From the NCBI RefSeq assembly GCF_000756775.1, contig NZ_CCSF01000001.1, positions 2,108,001 to 2,172,000 on the forward strand: a stretch of DNA of 64,000 bases, in the 5' to 3' direction. The notes below the pieces were generated by a model, which ran no database searches, was not told where the DNA came from, and saw only the letters and a program-made list of their open reading frames with translations. The position numbers and the translations under genes were made by a program. The first letter of the stretch is position 1. Every line of letters begins with the position of its first letter. The stretch is from Pseudomonas saudiphocaensis (GTDB lineage Bacteria > Pseudomonadota > Gammaproteobacteria > Pseudomonadales > Pseudomonadaceae). Positions 1-10,283 of the stretch are shown here, piece after piece.

Positions 1-2
1 AC

Positions 3-1547
3 ACCGCCTACCGGCTGCTCTCGCCGGGGCGCATGGCCGAGCTGCACTTTCGCTGGTCCAAGCCACAGGTGGCCTTCCTGCGCGATGAAATCCGCCGCCT
101 CGGGCTGGTGATACTGGTTCTGGTGGTGGTGGTCAGCATCGCCGAGCAGCAGCCGGCCATGCTCGCCGAGGACGTGCTCGGGCTGGTAGTCATCCTTGCC
201 TGCTACGCGCTGATGAGTTGGCGCCTGATGCGCATTCTGCTCAAGGGCCCGGCCAGCGAGAACGCACCGCCGGCACGGCTGTTTCTCGGCGTGCTGTTCA
301 GCCTGTTGCCACTGGCGCTGATCGTGGTGGTCGGCACCGGTTATTACTACACCGCGCTGAAGCTCACCGAGCGCCTGATCGATACCCTCTACCTGCTGAT
401 GTTCTGGATCGCCCTGGAATCCACCCTGGTGCGTTCGCTGACAATCGCCGCACGGCGCCTGGCCTACCAGCGCGCCATGGACCGGCGCCAGGCTGCCGAA
501 GAGGAAGGTACCGGTGAACATCACGAGATCATCGAGGAGCCCAATCTGGACATCGAACAGGTCAACCAGCAGTCGCTGCGACTGACTCGCCTGGCCACCT
601 TCGGCGTGTTTCTCGTGGCGCTGTACTGGGTCTGGTCGGACCTGATTTCGGTGGTGTCCTACCTGGATAATTTCGCCCTGTATGAATTCACCAGCGGTTC
701 CGGCGATGCCCTCACGGTCTCCATCATCAGCCTCAACGACCTGCTCGGCGCCCTGGCCATCGCTGGTATCACGCTGATCCTGGCGCGCAACCTGCCGGGC
801 CTGCTTGAGGTACTGATACTTTCACGCCTGCGTCTGGCCCCGGGCAGCGCCTACGCCACCGGCACCCTGCTGTCCTATATCCTGGTGGGCACCGGCATCG
901 TCTCGGTGCTGTCGACCCTGGGCGTCAGCTGGGACAAGTTGCAGTGGCTGGTGGCCGCACTTTCCGTCGGCCTGGGCTTCGGCCTGCAGGAGATCTTCGC
1001 CAACTTCGTGTCCGGCCTGATCATCCTGTTCGAGAAGCCGGTGCGCATCGGCGATGTGGTCACCATCGGCAACCTCTCCGGCACGGTCAGCCGCATCCGT
1101 ATCCGCGCCACCACTATCACCGATTTCGATCACAAGGAAATCATCGTTCCGAACAAGACCTTCGTCACCGACCAGCTGGTGAACTGGTCACTGAGCGATA
1201 CCGTCACCCGGGTAACCATCCGCATCGGCGTGGAGTTTGGCTCCGATCTGGATAAGGCGCGCGAGCTGATGTTCCAGGCGGCGCGGGATAATCCGCGGGT
1301 ACTGAAGGAGCCCGAGCCACAGGTGTTCTTCCTCAGCTTCGGCGAAAGTCGCCTTGAGCACGAGCTGCGCCTGCATGTTCGTGATCTGGCCGACCGCAAC
1401 CCGGTGATCGATGAGATCAACCGCCGCCTGGACCGCGAGTTCCGCGAATGCGGTATCGTCATCGCCTTCCGCCAGCTGGATGTGCACCTGAAAAATCGCA
1501 ACGGCCAGGAACTGGAGCTGCCAGCGCCGCAGCAAAACGAAGCGTAG
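3..1547 (+). CDS. MscS-family mechanosensitive channel, 3' part of a larger gene
   Basis: Partial at the left edge: the reading frame is open to base 3 with no stop, so the methionine at base 33 is probably internal. The visible 514 residues carry several hydrophobic segments followed by the MscS core, including the pore-lining helix region around VGLGFGLQEIFANFVSG and the beta-domain start FEKPVRIGDVVTIG, then a C-terminal alpha/beta domain. MscS proteins open under membrane tension and release solutes during osmotic downshock. Because the pore domain lies near the C-terminus behind extra membrane helices, this is more like the large MscK/KefA or YjeP class than the short MscS, but the N-terminal half is outside the window. 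No neighbour is transcriptionally linked downstream; the next gene starts about 260 bp later. Confidence 0.85.
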   Translation, partial: TAYRLLSPGRMAELHFRWSKPQVAFLRDEIRRLGLVILVLVVVVSIAEQQPAMLAEDVLGLVVILACYALMSWRLMRILLKGPASENAPPARLFLGVLFSLLPLALIVVVGTGYYYTALKLTERLIDTLYLLMFWIALESTLVRSLTIAARRLAYQRAMDRRQAAEEEGTGEHHEIIEEPNLDIEQVNQQSLRLTRLATFGVFLVALYWVWSDLISVVSYLDNFALYEFTSGSGDALTVSIISLNDLLGALAIAGITLILARNLPGLLEVLILSRLRLAPGSAYATGTLLSYILVGTGIVSVLSTLGVSWDKLQWLVAALSVGLGFGLQEIFANFVSGLIILFEKPVRIGDVVTIGNLSGTVSRIRIRATTITDFDHKEIIVPNKTFVTDQLVNWSLSDTVTRVTIRIGVEFGSDLDKARELMFQAARDNPRVLKEPEPQVFFLSFGESRLEHELRLHVRDLADRNPVIDEINRRLDREFRECGIVIAFRQLDVHLKNRNGQELELPAPQQNEA

Positions 1548-1727
1548 GGCCAAATTTGTTCGGCCTTGCCCGTCATCCGATGAGTCCGGCGCATCCGCTT
1601 TTGTGGGAGAGCTTGACCCAGCTCTTGGCGGCCTTCGCATTAGCGAAGAAAAGCAAAGCTCTTGGACAGGTCCGCTGCCAAGGTTTGCGCAGCTGACATG
1701 GCCCTCCAGGTTCTACCTGCGGTCTGA

Positions 1728-3272
<1,545 letters not shown>

Positions 3273-3300
3273 CGTTTAACAGTTTGTTTTCAACAACCCG

Positions 3301-4500
3301 TTAAGGCGCTGGGCTTTCCAGCGGCAACAGGACGCGGAACAGCGCTCCCTGCCCTGCTTCGCTTTCCACCTGGATGCGGCCGCCATGGGCCTTGACGATC
3401 TGTTCGGCGATAAACAGCCCAAGGCCCAGGCCTGCGCTGTTTTCGCTGCCTTCGGCACGCTCGAACTGATGGAAGATACGCTCCAGGCTTTTCGGGCTGA
3501 TGCCGATGCCATGGTCGCGCACCTCGATACAGGCGCCTTCGTCTGTACGGCAAACACTGATCCGCACCGGCTTGCCGGCACCGTAGCGCACGGCGTTGGT
3601 AAGCAGGTTGGCCAGCACCTGCTCAATGCGGAACTCATCCCAGACCCCGATCAACGGCTCAGGCCGTTCAAACTGCAGCTCGCAGCCGCTGGCCTCCATT
3701 TGCGGTGCAAAATTCTCCACCACGCTGACCACCAGCTGGCTGAGATCAATGCTGGTTGGCCGGATCGACAGCTTGCCGGTACGAATGCGCGACACGTCAA
3801 GCATATCGTCGATCAGGCGGATCAGGCTCTGGATCTGTCGTTCGTCCTTGTCCGTCATCTGCCGCAACCGCTCCTCGCTGAAAGCCGCGAAGTTGTTGCG
3901 CGCCAGCTGCATCTTGCGCAGCTGTACTTCGAGGATCAGCGTGTTGAGCGGCGTTTTCAGCTCGTGGGAAACGATGGACATGAAGTCGTCCCGCATGCGC
4001 ACCGCAGCTTCCAGCTCGACCTTGGTGCTGCGCAACTCATCAAGCAACACTTCCTGTTCGTGGCGGCTGCGCTCCAGGGCTTCCAGCTGGCGGGCCATAC
4101 GCTTGCGGTTACGGTAAAGGTCGACGAATACACTGACCTTGCTACGCACCGCATGGGTGTCCAACGGCTTGTGCATGAAATCCACCGCACCGCTCTCATA
4201 ACCCTTGAAGGCATAGTTGAGTTCGCGACCGGCGGCGCTGACGAAGACGATGGGAATATGCTTGGTGCGCTCGGTACCGCGCATCAGCTCGGCAAGTTGA
4301 AAGCCGTCCATGCCGGGCATCTGCACATCGAGGATGGCCAGGGCGAACTCGTGGCGCAGCAACAGTTCCAGTGCCTGATCCGCCGACTCGGCCTGATGCA
4401 CATGGATGCCCGGCCCCCGTAACAGGGCATCAAGCGCCAGCAGGTTTTCCGGCAGATCATCGACGATCAGCAGATTCGCATCATCGGTCTGATAAGGCAT
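3301..4500 (-). CDS. Receiver-histidine kinase hybrid (REC-HisKA-HATPase)
   Basis: 399 residues, soluble, no membrane segment. An N-terminal receiver domain (about residues 8-125; phosphorylatable Asp58 in LAILDVQMPGMDG) precedes a short coiled coil, a HisKA dimerisation domain with His179 in SIVSHELKTPLN, and a HATPase_c domain with the N-box LANLLTNAVRYG, DHGIGIS and GLGLGLFIAEQI. With the receiver in front, the kinase is probably switched by phosphorylation from another kinase rather than by an outside ligand. It is the last gene of a four-gene minus-strand operon, 3 bp after cheB. The likely phosphodonor is the big hybrid kinase at the operon's head, which is an inference from context. 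Confidence 0.9.
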   Translation of the reverse strand: MPYQTDDANLLIVDDLPENLLALDALLRGPGIHVHQAESADQALELLLRHEFALAILDVQMPGMDGFQLAELMRGTERTKHIPIVFVSAAGRELNYAFKGYESGAVDFMHKPLDTHAVRSKVSVFVDLYRNRKRMARQLEALERSRHEQEVLLDELRSTKVELEAAVRMRDDFMSIVSHELKTPLNTLILEVQLRKMQLARNNFAAFSEERLRQMTDKDERQIQSLIRLIDDMLDVSRIRTGKLSIRPTSIDLSQLVVSVVENFAPQMEASGCELQFERPEPLIGVWDEFRIEQVLANLLTNAVRYGAGKPVRISVCRTDEGACIEVRDHGIGISPKSLERIFHQFERAEGSENSAGLGLGLFIAEQIVKAHGGRIQVESEAGQGALFRVLLPLESPAP

Positions 4501-4503
4501 GAC

Positions 4504-5100
4504 TTACTCCAGTTCGCGCAACAGTCGATGGATATCGCGCAGGGGCAAAATATGGTCCGGCGCAAAGCGCTGGAGTGCAGCAAGCGGCATGGCAGCCATC
4601 TCGGCTTCGGCAGGGTCCTGCACCACGGTCAGCCCCCCCGCCTCGGCGATGGCTTGCAGACCGGCGGCGCCGTCCTCATTGGCGCCGGTCAGAAGAACCC
4701 CGGCTACGCGCTCGCGCCATGCATCGGCAGCGGACTCGAACAGCACGTCTATGGACGGCCGCGCAAAGTGCACCGGGTCATCCTGGCTGAGCGACAGACT
4801 CAGGTCCGTCTCGACCAGCAGGTGGTAGCCCGGTGTAGCAAAGTACAGCGTTCCACCGACTATTGCTTCCTTATCGGTGGCCTCCTTGACCTGTAGCCTG
4901 GTCTTGCGCCCGAAGATCGCTGCCAACTGCGTCGGCCCGCTGTTCGGTACGTGCTGCACCACCAGCAGCGGCAGCCGGTAGGTTGCCGGCAGCTCACTGA
5001 CCAGTACGCTCAGCGCGGCCAGGCCACCTGCGGAGGTACCAATCACCACCGCATCGACTTTGGATCGCTGGGCACGTTTGCCGAAAGCCTGGCCGTTCAT
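4504..5100 (-). CDS. CheB-type protein-glutamate methylesterase, catalytic domain only
   Basis: 198 residues corresponding to the CheB_methylest domain without the usual N-terminal receiver. The catalytic triad is visible: Ser in IGTSAGG, His in VVQHVP, Asp in LTGANEDGAAG. In chemotaxis CheB demethylates and deamidates receptor glutamates. Here the ATG overlaps the cheR stop by 4 bp, so the two are probably translationally coupled. Lacking a receiver, its activity cannot be controlled by direct phosphorylation, unlike classical CheB; control may come from partner proteins in the operon. No methyl-accepting receptor is encoded nearby, so the substrate is unknown. Confidence 0.9.
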   Translation of the reverse strand: MNGQAFGKRAQRSKVDAVVIGTSAGGLAALSVLVSELPATYRLPLLVVQHVPNSGPTQLAAIFGRKTRLQVKEATDKEAIVGGTLYFATPGYHLLVETDLSLSLSQDDPVHFARPSIDVLFESAADAWRERVAGVLLTGANEDGAAGLQAIAEAGGLTVVQDPAEAEMAAMPLAALQRFAPDHILPLRDIHRLLRELE

Positions 5101-5915
5101 AGCTTGCGAAAGATCCTCTGTTCCTTGTCAAAGGCATCGAATCGCTCGCCGGAGGCGGAAAACTCTACCGTCTCCTTGCTTCCCAGGCCGAGAAAACCGC
5201 GGTGGCACAAGGATTCGTGGAACAGTTCGAAAGCCCTGTTCTGCAGCGGCTTGTTGAAATAGATCAGTACATTGCGGCAGGAAATCAACTGGGTTTCGGC
5301 GAATACGCTGTCAGTGGCCAGGCTGTGGTCGGCGAAAGTCACCTGTTCCTTCAGCGACTTGTCCATGATTGCCGAGTCGTAAGCGGCCGTGTAGTAGTCG
5401 CTGAGGCTGGAGCGGCCGCCGGCCCGCTGATAATTGACCGAGTACTGACTCATGTCGGTAATCTTGAAAATGCCCTGGCGCGCACGTTCCAGCGAACGCG
5501 GATTGATATCGGTCGCATAGATCATGCTGCGCTCGAGCAACCCCTCTTCCTTGAGCATGATCGCCATCGAATAGACTTCTTCGCCGGTGCTGCAGCCTGC
5601 GATCCAGATTTTCAGCGAAGGATAGGTGCGCAGCACCGGAACCACCTGCTCGCGCAGCACCCGGTAATAGTCGGGATCGCGAAACATCTCGCTGACCGGG
5701 ATCGTCAGGTACTGCAACAGCTCCACGAACGCCTCGGCGTCATAGAGAATCCGTCCCTGCAGCTGCGAGATGCTGTCGCACTTCATCTGCCGCAGCGCCA
5801 GCAGTACCCGCCGTTTGAGCGAAGCCTGGGAGTAGTCGCGGAAGTCGTAGCTGTAGCGCAGGTAGATCGCCTCGATCAGCAGCCTGAGCTCTATGGCCTG
5901 ATTGCGCTCCGGCAT
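5097..5915 (-). CDS. CheR-type SAM-dependent methyltransferase
   Basis: 272 residues with the CheR layout: a small N-terminal helical domain (about 1-80), then a SAM-binding Rossmann domain with WIAGCSTGEEVYS (SAM loop), IYATDINPRSLERAR and the family motif ISCRNVLIYF. CheR methylates glutamates of chemoreceptors with S-adenosylmethionine. It lies 1 bp after the stop of the CHASE3 hybrid kinase and overlaps cheB by 4 bp, so it belongs to one transcriptional unit with both kinases. The absence of any MCP, CheA or CheW in the operon suggests it modifies something other than a standard chemoreceptor, possibly the membrane kinase itself (inference). Confidence 0.92.
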   Translation of the reverse strand: MPERNQAIELRLLIEAIYLRYSYDFRDYSQASLKRRVLLALRQMKCDSISQLQGRILYDAEAFVELLQYLTIPVSEMFRDPDYYRVLREQVVPVLRTYPSLKIWIAGCSTGEEVYSMAIMLKEEGLLERSMIYATDINPRSLERARQGIFKITDMSQYSVNYQRAGGRSSLSDYYTAAYDSAIMDKSLKEQVTFADHSLATDSVFAETQLISCRNVLIYFNKPLQNRAFELFHESLCHRGFLGLGSKETVEFSASGERFDAFDKEQRIFRKL

Positions 5916-5916
5916 G

Positions 5917-8900
5917 TCACAGCAGCTCCACTTTCGGCAGCCAGACGCGAATCAGCGAGAACAGCCGATCGAGGTCTATAGGCTTGGCCAGATAATCGTT
6001 TGCGCCGGCTCGCAGACAGCGCTCCTGATCATTCTTCATCGCCTTGGCAGTAACCGCGATGATCGGCAGCTTGTCGAAGCGCGGGTCCTTGCGGATCTCC
6101 TGCATGGCGGTGAAGCCATCCATCTCCGGCATCATGATGTCCATCAGCACCAGATCAATGTCATCGATGGTGTCCAGCTGCGCGATGGCTTCATGGCCAT
6201 TGCGGGCGATTTCGATCAGAGCACCTTTCTGCTCCAGGGCGCTGGTCAGGGCGAAGACGTTGCGCACATCGTCATCGACCACCAGGATCTTGCGCCCCTC
6301 GAAGGCCTTTTCCCGGTTGCGCACCCGCATCAGCATCTTCTGCCGCTCGGGCGGCATCTCGGATTCGACCTTGTGCAGGAACAGCGTCACCTCGTCGAGC
6401 AGCCGCTCCGGCGAACGAGCGCCCTTGATGATGATCGAGCGCGAGTACTTCAGCAGCGAGGCTTCTTCATCACGGGTCAGATTGCGCCCGGTATAGACGA
6501 TCACCGGAGGGAAGGAACAGATGTCCTCGCGGGCCATGCGTTCGAGCAGTTCGTGGCCGTCCATGTCGGGCAGCTTAAGGTCAATCACCATGCAGTCGAA
6601 TACCGTCGAGCGCAGGTGTTCCAGGGCCTGTGAGCCAAACTCGACGGCGGTGATTTCCACGTCGTCGTCCTCGATCAGGCGCGCCATGCTTTCGCGCTGC
6701 AGGGCGTCGTCCTCGACCAGTAGGATGCGCTTGACCTTCTGCGCCAATTTGGCTTCGAGCCGATCGAAGACGCCCTTCAAATCCTCGCGGGTGGTGGGTT
6801 TCAGCGCATAGCCGATAGCCCCCATCTGCAGGGCAGTTTCCTTGCGGTCCTCTACCGAGACGACATGCACGGGAATATGCCGCGTGGCCGGATTTTCCTT
6901 GAGCCGTTCCAGCACAGTCAGGCCTGAATGGTCGGGCAGGCACATGTCCAGCAGAACGGCGTCCGGCTGGTACTGCTGCGCCAGGCCGAAGCCCTCGTCG
7001 GCGTTGGGCGCGATCAGGCAGTTGTATCCGAGCTCATGGGCCAGGTCGCGCAGAATCCCGGCAAACTGTGGCTCGTCTTCGATCACCAGCACCGTTCGTT
7101 CATCAAAGGGGAAGTTCTGGCGGTCGTCCTCGACGTATGCCGACACAGTCGGCGCCACGACCGGCGCGGGACTTGGAGCCGGAGGCGCGCTTGCCGCCAC
7201 AGGTTGGCTCGGAGGCGGTAATTGAGGTTGTACCGGCTCGCTGTAGTTTTCCGGCAGAGTCAGAGTAAACAGGCTGCCGCGGCCCGGCTCGCTGCTCACT
7301 TCAATGGTGCCGCCGAGCAATTGCGCCAGCTCGCGGGATATGGACAGGCCGAGCCCGGTGCCGCCATAACGTCGGTTGGTGGTGCCGTCGGCCTGGCGGA
7401 AGGCCTCGAAAATCGCTTCCTTTTGCTCTTCGCTGATACCGATCCCGGTATCTCGCACAGCAAAGGAGATGCTCTGCTCATCGTGGCGCCTGATGCTAAG
7501 CACCACCGAGCCCTGTTCGGTGAACTTGAAGGCGTTGGACAGCAGATTCTTGAGAATCTGTTCAAGGCGCTGGCGATCGGTGTACAGGCTGACGGGAAGC
7601 CCCTCGTCCAGGTGGACCTCGAAGTTGAGCGACTTCTCCATTGCCTGTGCCATGAACAGGCCTTTCAGCCCCTCGACCAGGCGCGTCAGGAACAGCACTT
7701 CCGGATACACCTCGAGCTTGCCGGCCTCGACCTTGGAGATGTCGAGGATGTCGTTGATCAGGGCGAGCAGGTCGTTACCCGCCGAATAGATGGAACGCGC
7801 GAACTGCACCTGATCGCTGCTGAGATTACCTTCGGGGTTGTCCGCCAGCAGTTTGGCGAGAATCAGCGAGCTGTTAAGCGGCGTGCGCAGCTCGTGAGAC
7901 ATGTTGGCAAGGAACTCGGACTTGTAGCGGCTGGCCCGCTGCAGGTCCTGCGCGCGCTCTTCAAGCATCAGCTGCGCGTCGCGCAGATGGCCATTCTTCA
8001 ACGCCACCTCGTCGCGCTGACGGGCAAGCTCCAGCGCCTGCTCGGCCAACTGCTCGTTGGTCTGCTCCAGTTCGGCCTGCTGTTCTTCCATCTGCGCCTG
8101 GGATTCACGCAGTGCGCTGGACTGTTCTTCCAGCTCCTCGTTGGCGGCACGCAGCTCTTCCTGCTGCACTTGCAACTGCTCGTTGAGTTGCTGGGTTTCA
8201 GCCAGTACCCGCTGCAAGCGCTGGCGATAGCGCGCAGCTTCGATAGCCGAACCGATGCCCTCGCCGATGCGCCGCAGCAACTCGCTATCTTCTTCGCGCA
8301 GAGGACGCAGGAAGCCCAGCTCCAGCACACCATTGAGCAGGCCACTGTCTTCGATGGGGGTGATTAGCAGCGACTGCACATCGGTGCTTCCCAGCGCCGA
8401 ACTGACCTTCAGATAGCCCTGCGGAATATTCTCCAGTGTCATCATGCGGCGCGCCAGCGCCACCTGGCCAACCAGGCTTTCGCCCAGCTCAAGCGTCCGC
8501 GCACGGTCTGCGCTGCCCTGGCTCCAGGCGAACTCAGCGACTCGCTGCAGCTGGCCATCCTGGGTCACATAGAGTGCGCCGACGGCAACGCCCAGGTAGC
8601 TGGAGAGGAAATTGAGAATGTTTTGGCCCAGCATCGGCAGCGTCTGTTCGCCAATAATGGATTCGCTCAGCTGCGTCTGCCCGGTGCGGTACCAGGCCTG
8701 CTTTTCCAACGCAGCCGCATGGGCTTGCTGCTGTTTCAGGGAACTGGCGTAACTGGTGGAAAGACTGAGCAGATCGCGTCGGCCGGAATACACCAGCAGC
8801 CCGCTGAAGACCAGACTGAAGACCAGGAAACCGCCGATCAGCAGGGTACTGATGGCTTCCGAACGCTCGGTGCGCTCATTTCTGTCGTGGCGGTCGGCGG

Positions 8901-9396
8901 CAATAAACTCATAGAGCAGCCGGCGCTGCTCCTGTTTGAGTTCAAGCCCGCGCTTGCTACGGACGTGTTCGGCTATGTCCTCGCCCAAGGCTCGCTGGTG
9001 GATAACTGACTCGGCGAATGTGACCCACTCGTTCTGCAGAGTAATCACCCGCTCGATGCGATCAAGCTGCACCGGATTGGCACTGGTGTATTCGGCAAGC
9101 TGCTGCAGCTCATCTCCCAGCTGAGGCAGTTCCTGGCGATAGGGCTCGAGAAAGATCTCTTCACCGGCAATCAAATAACCGCGCATGGAGGCTTCGAGCC
9201 TGCTGATCAGCTTCAACGCTTCATGGGCATGCGAAACACCCCGCACCGACTGATCAACCCAGTGGCTGACGCTCAACAGGTAGTAGACGATGCCACTGAA
9301 GAAAAACGCGCTAAGAAACCCAAAGCCAAGCGGTACCGCCACATTGCGGTTAAGAATGCGTCTGAACTGGTTTTGTTCGATGAATGAGTCGCCCAT
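5917..9396 (-). CDS. CHASE3-GAF hybrid sensor histidine kinase with three receivers
   Basis: 1159 residues. TM1 about 21-44 and TM2 about 184-206 flank a periplasmic helical CHASE3-type sensor. A cytoplasmic GAF domain (about 245-385) follows, then a Gln/Glu-rich coiled coil (about 390-490). HisKA has His501 in ANMSHELRTPLN; HATPase_c has LKNLLSNAFKF, DTGIGIS and GGTGLGLSIS. A Pro/Ala-rich linker (720-755) leads to three receivers with phosphorylatable Asp817, Asp939 and Asp1086. First gene of the minus-strand operon with cheR, cheB and a second kinase. CHASE3 kinases usually sense membrane or periplasmic conditions; the signal is not deducible. The middle receiver lacks an obvious KP motif (IIIKGARSP instead) and may be degenerate in output. 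Confidence 0.92.
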   Translation of the reverse strand: MGDSFIEQNQFRRILNRNVAVPLGFGFLSAFFFSGIVYYLLSVSHWVDQSVRGVSHAHEALKLISRLEASMRGYLIAGEEIFLEPYRQELPQLGDELQQLAEYTSANPVQLDRIERVITLQNEWVTFAESVIHQRALGEDIAEHVRSKRGLELKQEQRRLLYEFIAADRHDRNERTERSEAISTLLIGGFLVFSLVFSGLLVYSGRRDLLSLSTSYASSLKQQQAHAAALEKQAWYRTGQTQLSESIIGEQTLPMLGQNILNFLSSYLGVAVGALYVTQDGQLQRVAEFAWSQGSADRARTLELGESLVGQVALARRMMTLENIPQGYLKVSSALGSTDVQSLLITPIEDSGLLNGVLELGFLRPLREEDSELLRRIGEGIGSAIEAARYRQRLQRVLAETQQLNEQLQVQQEELRAANEELEEQSSALRESQAQMEEQQAELEQTNEQLAEQALELARQRDEVALKNGHLRDAQLMLEERAQDLQRASRYKSEFLANMSHELRTPLNSSLILAKLLADNPEGNLSSDQVQFARSIYSAGNDLLALINDILDISKVEAGKLEVYPEVLFLTRLVEGLKGLFMAQAMEKSLNFEVHLDEGLPVSLYTDRQRLEQILKNLLSNAFKFTEQGSVVLSIRRHDEQSISFAVRDTGIGISEEQKEAIFEAFRQADGTTNRRYGGTGLGLSISRELAQLLGGTIEVSSEPGRGSLFTLTLPENYSEPVQPQLPPPSQPVAASAPPAPSPAPVVAPTVSAYVEDDRQNFPFDERTVLVIEDEPQFAGILRDLAHELGYNCLIAPNADEGFGLAQQYQPDAVLLDMCLPDHSGLTVLERLKENPATRHIPVHVVSVEDRKETALQMGAIGYALKPTTREDLKGVFDRLEAKLAQKVKRILLVEDDALQRESMARLIEDDDVEITAVEFGSQALEHLRSTVFDCMVIDLKLPDMDGHELLERMAREDICSFPPVIVYTGRNLTRDEEASLLKYSRSIIIKGARSPERLLDEVTLFLHKVESEMPPERQKMLMRVRNREKAFEGRKILVVDDDVRNVFALTSALEQKGALIEIARNGHEAIAQLDTIDDIDLVLMDIMMPEMDGFTAMQEIRKDPRFDKLPIIAVTAKAMKNDQERCLRAGANDYLAKPIDLDRLFSLIRVWLPKVELL

Positions 9397-9597
9397 TTGA
9401 ATCCTTTCCGGTTGCTACGCGTGTGCATGGCTTAACCGCCAAAACTAACAAACCCAGAAGGTGAATACCGATTCAGACCTGTGCAAGGTATTTCGCGTGA
9501 TCAGGCCGGCAGGCGACAGTGGCACCGACCCGTTAGCAACACGGAAAGCCTGCGCCCCTGGGCGCATCAACCCCGACCTGGAAATTGCAGCGAGCAG

Positions 9598-9756
9598 TCA
9601 GCGCCGGGCAATGATCCAGACAGCATGCACAATCCCCGGAATGTAGCCCAGCAGCGTCAGCAGGATATTCAGCCAGAACGCGCCAGCGAAGCCTACCTGG
9701 AGAAAAACTCCAAGGGGTGGCAACAAAATCGCAATCAATATGCGCAACAGATCCAT
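9598..9756 (-). CDS. Pmp3/YqaE-family small membrane protein
   Basis: 52 residues starting MDLLRILIAILLPP, with two hydrophobic helices separated by a short turn (FAGAFWLNILLTLLGYIPGIVHAVWII). This is the length and motif pattern of the Pmp3/UPF0057 family, whose members are induced by salt, cold or membrane stress and influence membrane potential in yeast and plants. An upstream in-frame start would add 12 residues unlike the family, so the inner ATG is chosen. It is a single gene with its own orientation relative to the next gene; function in bacteria is poorly known. Confidence 0.85.
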   Translation of the reverse strand: MDLLRILIAILLPPLGVFLQVGFAGAFWLNILLTLLGYIPGIVHAVWIIARR

Positions 9757-9916
9757 CTCAATGCCCTCTCGGCAGACTGCTGAAAAACCCACGCGCTGAT
9801 TCGCGGCGGAAAACTCACCCTGAATCGACCCAAACGCTGCCGTTGGGTTCCGTGAGGCTTTCAGGAAAGGGCACTATAGATGAAAGCGGCAACCGCCACC
9901 TGGGCAGCGGTTGTCG

Positions 9917-9932
9917 AACGGAGGCAACCGTT
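9917..9932 (+). promoter_or_regulatory. SD-sequestering hairpin with an ANGGA motif
   Basis: A 16-base hairpin, AACGG-AGGCAA-CCGTT, covers the GGAGG ribosome binding site of the 42-codon frame. The ACGGA within it fits the ANGGA core recognised by CsrA/RsmA proteins in hairpins. Binding is inferred only. Confidence 0.35.
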
Positions 9933-10060
9933 TGAGTCGCCAAGCGCATAAGCGCAAAAGGAAGAAGACGCGACTGGCCGGTGTTGGGCCAGTCTTGCTG
10001 CGTCAATGCGCGCTGCCTTGTGAGCGACACGCACCGCCAAACTTACGCTTAGCAAGCTAA
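9932..10060 (+). CDS. Candidate 42-residue basic peptide, TTG start
   Basis: The frame starts TTG and encodes a peptide beginning MSRQAHKRKRKKTRL, very basic at the N-terminus, ending NLRLAS. A strong GGAGG (9920-9924) sits seven bases before the TTG. The SD and first base of the start codon lie in a perfect 5-bp hairpin (9917-9932, AACGG/CCGTT, loop AGGCAA) that would hide them. I do not recognise the peptide. The SD spacing and the promoter-like box upstream are the only support; the frame could be fortuitous in an untranslated RNA. Confidence 0.3.
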   Translation: MSRQAHKRKRKKTRLAGVGPVLLRQCALPCERHAPPNLRLAS

Positions 10061-10283
10061 CTATCTCAAAAATCCCGCGCAGCGGCCATAGGCTTAAAGT
10101 CGAACACGGTAGCCGAACGCCTCGTTGCAGCTCTCGACAATCGTCATAGGGAGAAAGCTGTCCGCTCCGAGCGAACCTGGCCGAACAAATTCAGCCCAAC
10201 GAATGACCAATAGGTTCGCAGGCGCTTCAAGCCGGCGCCTTCGGCCATACTGCACCTAATGGATCCTTGCCCTGGAGATTTCG

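Larger units (their letters stand above)
9757..10283. other. 527-bp intergenic region with a candidate small transcript
   Basis: Between the Pmp3-like gene and the LEA-type lipoprotein gene. It contains a CTATAGAT box at 9874-9881, a 9-bp stem (one G-U pair) at about 9888-9915, a Shine-Dalgarno hairpin and a 42-codon frame described separately, and an 8-bp inverted repeat GACTGGCC/GGCCAGTC at about 9971-9993. From 10061 to 10283 I see nothing definite beyond the lipoprotein's ribosome binding site (GGAG near 10275). Confidence 0.5.
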
